In this document: positions 5,126 through 9,006 of the stretch, one piece after another
How the letters are laid out: each line of letters begins with the position of its first letter
Position numbering within the stretch: position 1 is the stretch's first letter
Source: Gemmatimonadota bacterium
GTDB taxonomy: Bacteria > 4572-55 > J002
Length of the DNA: 9,006 bases
Assembly: GCA_003697105.1 (NCBI GenBank)
Contig: RFFQ01000150.1
Span: 1 to 9,006, forward strand
Direction of reading: 5' to 3'
Program-made: the position numbers and the translations under genes
Notes under the pieces: generated by a model
The model's input: only the letters and a program-made list of their open reading frames with translations
Database searches by the model: none
Told to the model about the DNA's origin: nothing

Positions 5126-7330
5126 ATGGATGTTACACTATCACGACGACGGTTCCTAAAGATTAGTTCGGCAGCCCTGGGTTGGAGCGTTGCCGGAGGG
5201 ACTTTGGGAAAAATATCCCCTCGCGCTTCGGCGGCAAATGCTACAAATGGAGGGATCGAGACGATCCCCACCTACTGCGATATGTGCTTTTGGAAGTGTG
5301 GCGCGATTGCCTATAAACGAAATGGAAAACTCTGGAAGATTGAAGGCAATCCAGAAGACCCCTTGAGTCGAGGGCGATTATGCCCGCGGGGTACCGGTGG
5401 TATCGGGGCACATTATGATCCGGATCGATTGCGGGCACCCCTGATGCGCAAAGGTGAACGCGGCAATGAGCAGTGGGTACAGGTCACTTGGGATGAAGCC
5501 TTGAATTTTATTGCGGATAAAATGCAACAGATAAAGGCGGAATATGGTCCGGAAGCGGTTGCGCTTTTTAGTCACGGTATCGGGGGGACATTCTTCAAGC
5601 ATACCATTAAAGCGTATGGCTCGCCGAATATCGCGGCACCTTCCTTTGCCCAGTGCCGGGGACCGCGAGATACCGGTTTTAATCTGACTTTTGGGGAAGG
5701 TGTAAGCACACCCGAACGTACGGACATCCGCCATGCCAGATGCCTGACATTAATCGGGTCTCATTTGGGAGAAAACATGCACAATACGCAAGTGCAGGAG
5801 TTCTCCGAAGCCATCCAGAATGGTGCGTCCATTATTGTGGTGGACCCCCGCTATTCGATTGCCGCGAGTAAAGCCAAATATTATTTACCGATTAAACCCG
5901 GTACCGATATGGCGTTGCTGTTGGCATGGATGAATGTGATTGTGAATGAGGAATTGTACGATAAAGCTTACGTCAAAAAATATGGGTTTGGGTTCGAGGC
6001 TTTCCGGGCAGAAATTGCCCCATATACCCCAGAATGGGCGTACCCCGAAACAACCATTGAGCCTGATCTCATTCGAGCCACTGCCCGCGAAATGGCAAAA
6101 CATAAACCGGCATCCCTCATCCATCCGGGGCGGCATGTTACCTGGTATGGGGATGATGCCCAGCGTAGCCGGGCGATTGCGTTGCTCAATGCGCTGTTGG
6201 GGAGCTGGGGTCGGAAAGGTGGGTTTTATTCCCCCGTCAGCATGGATGTGCCCAGCTATCCTTATCCGCCCTACCCCCCATCTGAAAAAGGCAAAGTCGA
6301 TAATCCTCATGAAAAATACCCGTATGCACATGGACATGGGGCACTGACCACCGGGATTCGGGACGCTACCATCACGGGTGAACCGTATCCGGTTAAAGGC
6401 TGGTTTGTGTACGCCACCAATTTGATCAATGCACTACCCAATGAAAAAGAGACGATAGAAGCCATCCAACATCTGGATTTGCTGGTTGTCATTGATGTAA
6501 TTCCGAGCGAGATTGCCGGCTGGGCAGATGTCATTTTACCGGAATCGGTTTATCTGGAGCGGTACGACGAATTAAATGTGGAATGGTTTCGAGACCCCTT
6601 TATTGCCCTTCGCCAACCGGTCGTTGAATCGCCCCATAATCAAAAACCAAACTGGTGGATCGCCAAAAAACTGGCTGAAAAACTGGGGTTAAGCGAGTAC
6701 TATCCGTGGAACCACATTGAAGAGTACTTAGATTATCGATTGAAACACGCCGGTTACAGTTTGGCAGAGATAAAGAAAAAAGGTATCATCACAGGGGCAA
6801 AGCAACCCATCTATTTTGATGAAGGGGTGCCGGATGAATTCTACACCCCTTCCGGGAAAATCGAATTTTATAGCTTACAATTGAAAGAAAAGGGATTTGA
6901 CCCCGTGCCGAAATATACCCCCCCAGACCCTCCACCGCCGGGATTTTATCGCCTCCTGTATGGACGAGCTCCCGTGCATTCGTTTGGACGCACGCAGACA
7001 AATCCACTATTAGCGGATATGATGGACGAAAATTCGGTGTGGATCCATGTGGACATTGCCCGGCGCTATGGATTAAAAACGGGAGACACGATCCGTCTGA
7101 AAAATCAGGATGGCGTTCTCAGCAATAAAGTCAAGGTGCTCGCTACAGAACGCATCCGAACGGATTGTGTGTACCTCGTTCATGGGTTTGGGCACAAAAA
7201 TAAAATGCTGAAACGTGCCTATATGAAGGGCGCCAGTGACGCCGAATTGATTACGCGCTACAAGATCGACCCACTGATGGGGGGCACCGGTATGAACGTG
7301 AATTTTGTCACTTTTGAGATGGAGGCATAA
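5126..7330 (+). CDS. Tat-exported molybdopterin oxidoreductase catalytic subunit, PsrA/PhsA-like
   Basis: A 734-residue molybdoenzyme of the DMSO reductase superfamily, closest by eye to polysulfide/thiosulfate reductase catalytic subunits. The twin-arginine signal is SRRRFLKISS (6-15), with a probable cleavage after ASA (34-36). The proximal [4Fe-4S] ligands are Cys51, Cys54, Cys58 and Cys86 (CDMCFWKC ... LCPRG). The likely molybdenum ligand is Cys177 in SFAQCRGPRD. The C-terminal dinucleotide-binding barrel spans about 607-734 and ends in MGGTGMNVNF. An upstream in-frame ATG at 4997 would bury the Tat signal behind 43 residues. ATG 5126 puts it at the N-terminus, with a TGAGG ribosome site at 5116-5120. 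The iron-sulfur subunit gene follows after four bases. Inferred role: terminal reduction, or possibly oxidation, of a sulfur compound on the outer side of the membrane. Arsenate, tetrathionate or other substrates cannot be excluded by reading alone. Confidence 0.9.
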   Translation: MDVTLSRRRFLKISSAALGWSVAGGTLGKISPRASAANATNGGIETIPTYCDMCFWKCGAIAYKRNGKLWKIEGNPEDPLSRGRLCPRGTGGIGAHYDPDRLRAPLMRKGERGNEQWVQVTWDEALNFIADKMQQIKAEYGPEAVALFSHGIGGTFFKHTIKAYGSPNIAAPSFAQCRGPRDTGFNLTFGEGVSTPERTDIRHARCLTLIGSHLGENMHNTQVQEFSEAIQNGASIIVVDPRYSIAASKAKYYLPIKPGTDMALLLAWMNVIVNEELYDKAYVKKYGFGFEAFRAEIAPYTPEWAYPETTIEPDLIRATAREMAKHKPASLIHPGRHVTWYGDDAQRSRAIALLNALLGSWGRKGGFYSPVSMDVPSYPYPPYPPSEKGKVDNPHEKYPYAHGHGALTTGIRDATITGEPYPVKGWFVYATNLINALPNEKETIEAIQHLDLLVVIDVIPSEIAGWADVILPESVYLERYDELNVEWFRDPFIALRQPVVESPHNQKPNWWIAKKLAEKLGLSEYYPWNHIEEYLDYRLKHAGYSLAEIKKKGIITGAKQPIYFDEGVPDEFYTPSGKIEFYSLQLKEKGFDPVPKYTPPDPPPPGFYRLLYGRAPVHSFGRTQTNPLLADMMDENSVWIHVDIARRYGLKTGDTIRLKNQDGVLSNKVKVLATERIRTDCVYLVHGFGHKNKMLKRAYMKGASDAELITRYKIDPLMGGTGMNVNFVTFEMEA

Positions 7331-7334
7331 CACT

Positions 7335-7874
7335 ATGGCACGGTTAGCAATGGTCATCGATACGAAAAAATGTGTCGGTTGCATGGATTGTGTGGTCGCA
7401 TGTAAAACCGAAAACAACGTACCCGAACATTTAGACCGGGACTGGCTGGTGTACGAAACACGCGGAAAATTCCCTACATTGCATATGGAAATACGTTCCG
7501 AGCGCTGTAATCACTGTGATAATCCCCCTTGCGTGTATTGTTGTCCCACCGGTGCCAGTCATGTTCATGATTTTGGGGGTGTGGTACTGGTGGATTACGA
7601 TAAGTGTATCGGCTGTAAAGCCTGTTTAGCATCGTGTCCTTATGATGCGCGTTTCATCAATCCCAACGGATACGCGGAAAAATGCACTTTTTGCATTCAT
7701 CGGACGGAAAAGGGGGATGACCCGGCGTGTGTCGCGGTTTGCCCCACCCATTGTATGTATTTTGGCGACATCGATGATCCCAATAGTGAAGTGAGCCGGT
7801 TACTCGCCTCCCGAAATCATCATGCGTTGTTGCCTGCCGCCGGCACAAAACCACAGATTTACTATCTCACTTAA
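7335..7874 (+). CDS. Four-cluster ferredoxin-type electron transfer subunit, PsrB/NrfC-like
   Basis: A 179-residue iron-sulfur protein with sixteen cluster cysteines in four groups: 13/16/19/23, 58/61/66/70, 91/94/97/101 and 117/120/132/136. The pattern (CxxCxxCxxxC, CxxCxxxxCxxxCP, CxxCxxCxxxCP, CxxC-x11-CxxxCP) is that of DmsB, PsrB and NrfC subunits. All four clusters look like [4Fe-4S], with no Trp substitution marking a [3Fe-4S]. Extra cysteines are Cys69 and Cys140. It has no signal peptide of its own; such subunits normally ride out on the Tat signal of the catalytic partner. GGAGG at 7321-7325, inside the end of the molybdoenzyme gene, places the start at ATG 7335. A GTG at 7305 lies within that gene and is rejected. 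It passes electrons between the membrane subunit and the molybdenum subunit. Confidence 0.92.
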   Translation: MARLAMVIDTKKCVGCMDCVVACKTENNVPEHLDRDWLVYETRGKFPTLHMEIRSERCNHCDNPPCVYCCPTGASHVHDFGGVVLVDYDKCIGCKACLASCPYDARFINPNGYAEKCTFCIHRTEKGDDPACVAVCPTHCMYFGDIDDPNSEVSRLLASRNHHALLPAAGTKPQIYYLT

Positions 7875-7948
7875 TCCGATGTTGTGGGGTAAAAATACAT
7901 TCCCCAACGTATTGGTAACGTTAAACTTATCAAATTAGAGGTTTACTT
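7875..7948. other. 74-base gap with small stem-loops inside the molybdoenzyme operon
   Basis: TGGGG (7885-7889) can pair with CCCCA (7902-7906), and AACGT (7906-7910) with ACGTT (7918-7922). The two share a base and would compete. There is no T-run and no clear promoter. The gap is much longer than the four bases between the first two genes, so it could tune the level of the membrane subunit through RNA processing. Each stem is only five pairs. Confidence 0.3.
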
Positions 7949-8887
7949 ATGATCGAAATTGTATCCACCCGGCATAACGAAATGATCGACCCCCTGTTGC
8001 ATGTTTGGGGCTGGGAGATTCCGGTTTATCTCTTTTTGGGAGGTTGGGTTGCCGGAATGATGATTATCGCGGGATATTTTTTATTTAAGGGGCGAGCAAA
8101 GGCAGAGTGGTGCAGTTGTTTAGTTTTGCCCACAATCAGCCTCATTTTTTTAAGCCTCGGGATGCTGGCGCTCTTTTTGGATTTGGAGCATAAATTATAT
8201 GTCTGGCGGTTGTACACTACCTTTGAGATTGCATCACCCATGTCTTGGGGCGCCTGGATTTTGCTGTTGGTCTATCCCGGACTGCTTGCCAATATGATTA
8301 TCCGTATCCCGCCGTTTCTGGCAAAGCCTTTCCCGCGTTTAAAGTCGTTTTCCGCTATGGTGAATGAGCACCCCGTTGCCATTAAAACGATAGGGGTTAT
8401 CAATATGCTGTTGGGCGGGATGCTCGGTATTTATACCGGTATTTTGCTCAGTTCCTTAGGCGCGCGCCCCTTTTGGAATAGTTCCATTTTGGGTTTCCTG
8501 TTTCTGGTTTCTGGATTATCAACCGCCGCCGCATTTGTTCACATGGTGGCGAAAGACCGGTATGAGCGGGAATTGTTAGCAAAAGCAGATAACGCATTTT
8601 TAACGATTGAACTATTTGTTCTCGGCTTATTTTTAATCGGCTTGCTAACAGCAACGGAAGTTCATCAACGGGCGGCACACTTGGTTTTAGGCGGTGAGTA
8701 CACCGCCTTTTTCTGGGTGATTGTTGTGTTTATGGGCATCGTGATTCCCTTAATTTACCAATCGCTGGCAGTGAATCATAAAGTGCCACATTTGATGCTG
8801 ATGCCTATTTTGGTCATTTGGGGAGGACTCATGCTCCGTTTTGTGATCGTTGTCGCGGGCCAACATAGTCATTGGGCACAATTTTAA
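7949..8887 (+). CDS. NrfD/PsrC-family membrane quinol subunit
   Basis: A 312-residue integral membrane protein with eight predicted spans (about 24-46, 56-78, 98-120, 143-168, 176-200, 215-237, 250-270, 279-304), as in PsrC. Family landmarks in order are HVWGWEIPVYLFLGGW (18-33), DLEHKLYVWRLY (78-89), SPMSWGAW (96-103), GIYTGILLS (160-168) and FVIVVAGQ (298-305). His18 and Tyr162 sit in regions that line the quinone site in related subunits. That assignment is by analogy. No haem-binding His pair or iron-sulfur motif is expected or obvious. AGAGG at 7937-7941, seven bases before the ATG, supports the start. It anchors the molybdenum and ferredoxin subunits to the membrane and exchanges electrons with the (mena)quinone pool. 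It is the third gene of the operon. Confidence 0.92.
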   Translation: MIEIVSTRHNEMIDPLLHVWGWEIPVYLFLGGWVAGMMIIAGYFLFKGRAKAEWCSCLVLPTISLIFLSLGMLALFLDLEHKLYVWRLYTTFEIASPMSWGAWILLLVYPGLLANMIIRIPPFLAKPFPRLKSFSAMVNEHPVAIKTIGVINMLLGGMLGIYTGILLSSLGARPFWNSSILGFLFLVSGLSTAAAFVHMVAKDRYERELLAKADNAFLTIELFVLGLFLIGLLTATEVHQRAAHLVLGGEYTAFFWVIVVFMGIVIPLIYQSLAVNHKVPHLMLMPILVIWGGLMLRFVIVVAGQHSHWAQF

Positions 8888-8931
8888 TGATTATCTGAAC
8901 TACTATCCTTATTCAATACCTTCGCCAAAAT

Positions 8932-9000
8932 TTGAGGTGACCTGATATTCTCTTTACATTATAGCATGATTGACTTTCTATTTTCATTCATTGCTATAAG
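8932..9000 (+). promoter_or_regulatory. Promoter-like sequences before the next gene
   Basis: Candidates are TTGAGG (8932-8937) with TACATT (8955-8960) at 17 bases, and TTGACT (8970-8975) with an extended -10, TGCTATAAG (8992-9000), at a long 19-base spacing. A small palindrome, AGGTGACCT (8935-8943), overlaps the first -35. No terminator for the molybdoenzyme operon is seen between 8888 and 9006, so the next gene might also be read from upstream. Confidence 0.35.
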
Positions 9001-9006
9001 AGGAGA
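8998..9006 (+). promoter_or_regulatory. Probable Shine-Dalgarno site of a gene starting just past the window
   Basis: AAGAGGAGA at the right edge matches the ribosome-site style of the other genes here (AAAGGAGGG, AAAAGGAG, GAGGAGAGG). Its start codon would fall a few bases beyond the edge. Confidence 0.5.

Noticed and set aside
5946-6347. 133-codon + strand frame inside the molybdoenzyme gene
   Set aside because: It overlaps a well-conserved stretch of the catalytic subunit in another frame. No domain is recognisable.

Overview
The window reads as part of a bacterial chromosome of moderate G+C, roughly 45-50% by eye. All six confident genes lie on the + strand. Most have clear Shine-Dalgarno sites. 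The Tat-exported molybdoenzyme with a quinone-linked membrane anchor points to a respiring, probably facultative or strict anaerobe. I cannot name the genus. No tRNA, rRNA, CRISPR array, insertion sequence or phage gene is visible.

Layout. (1) 1-235: left edge and leader, with an 8-bp inverted repeat. (2) 236-2254: a multi-spanning TMTC/PMT-like GT-C glycosyltransferase with a C-terminal TPR domain. (3) 2255-2563: non-coding region with a nested hairpin and a good sigma70-type promoter. (4) 2564-4636: a tight operon of a YugP-type membrane zinc peptidase, GrpE, and a DnaJ/CbpA-type co-chaperone without a zinc finger. It is closed by a strong intrinsic terminator at 4672-4707. (5) 4708-5125: an AT-rich spacer with promoter-like elements, a 7-bp inverted repeat, and protein-like debris on both strands. 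(6) 5126-8887: a three-gene PsrABC/PhsABC-type operon made of a Tat-dependent molybdopterin catalytic subunit, a four-cluster ferredoxin subunit and an NrfD-type membrane quinol subunit. (7) 8888-9006: leader of the next gene, ending in a likely Shine-Dalgarno site at the window edge.

How the genes work together. In block 4, GrpE and the J-protein would serve a DnaK encoded elsewhere, and the peptidase is probably a membrane quality-control protease, so the operon looks like a proteostasis unit. In block 6, the membrane subunit exchanges electrons with menaquinol/quinone, the ferredoxin relays them, and the exported molybdenum subunit acts on a substrate outside the cytoplasmic membrane. Polysulfide or thiosulfate is the best guess, but the sequence does not settle the substrate. 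The first gene belongs to neither unit.

Most of the window is ordinary housekeeping and respiratory content. The least explained part is the 4708-5125 spacer. Its minus strand carries frame-shifted but protein-like sequence. Its plus strand carries a patatin-like motif that happens to run in frame into the molybdoenzyme gene.
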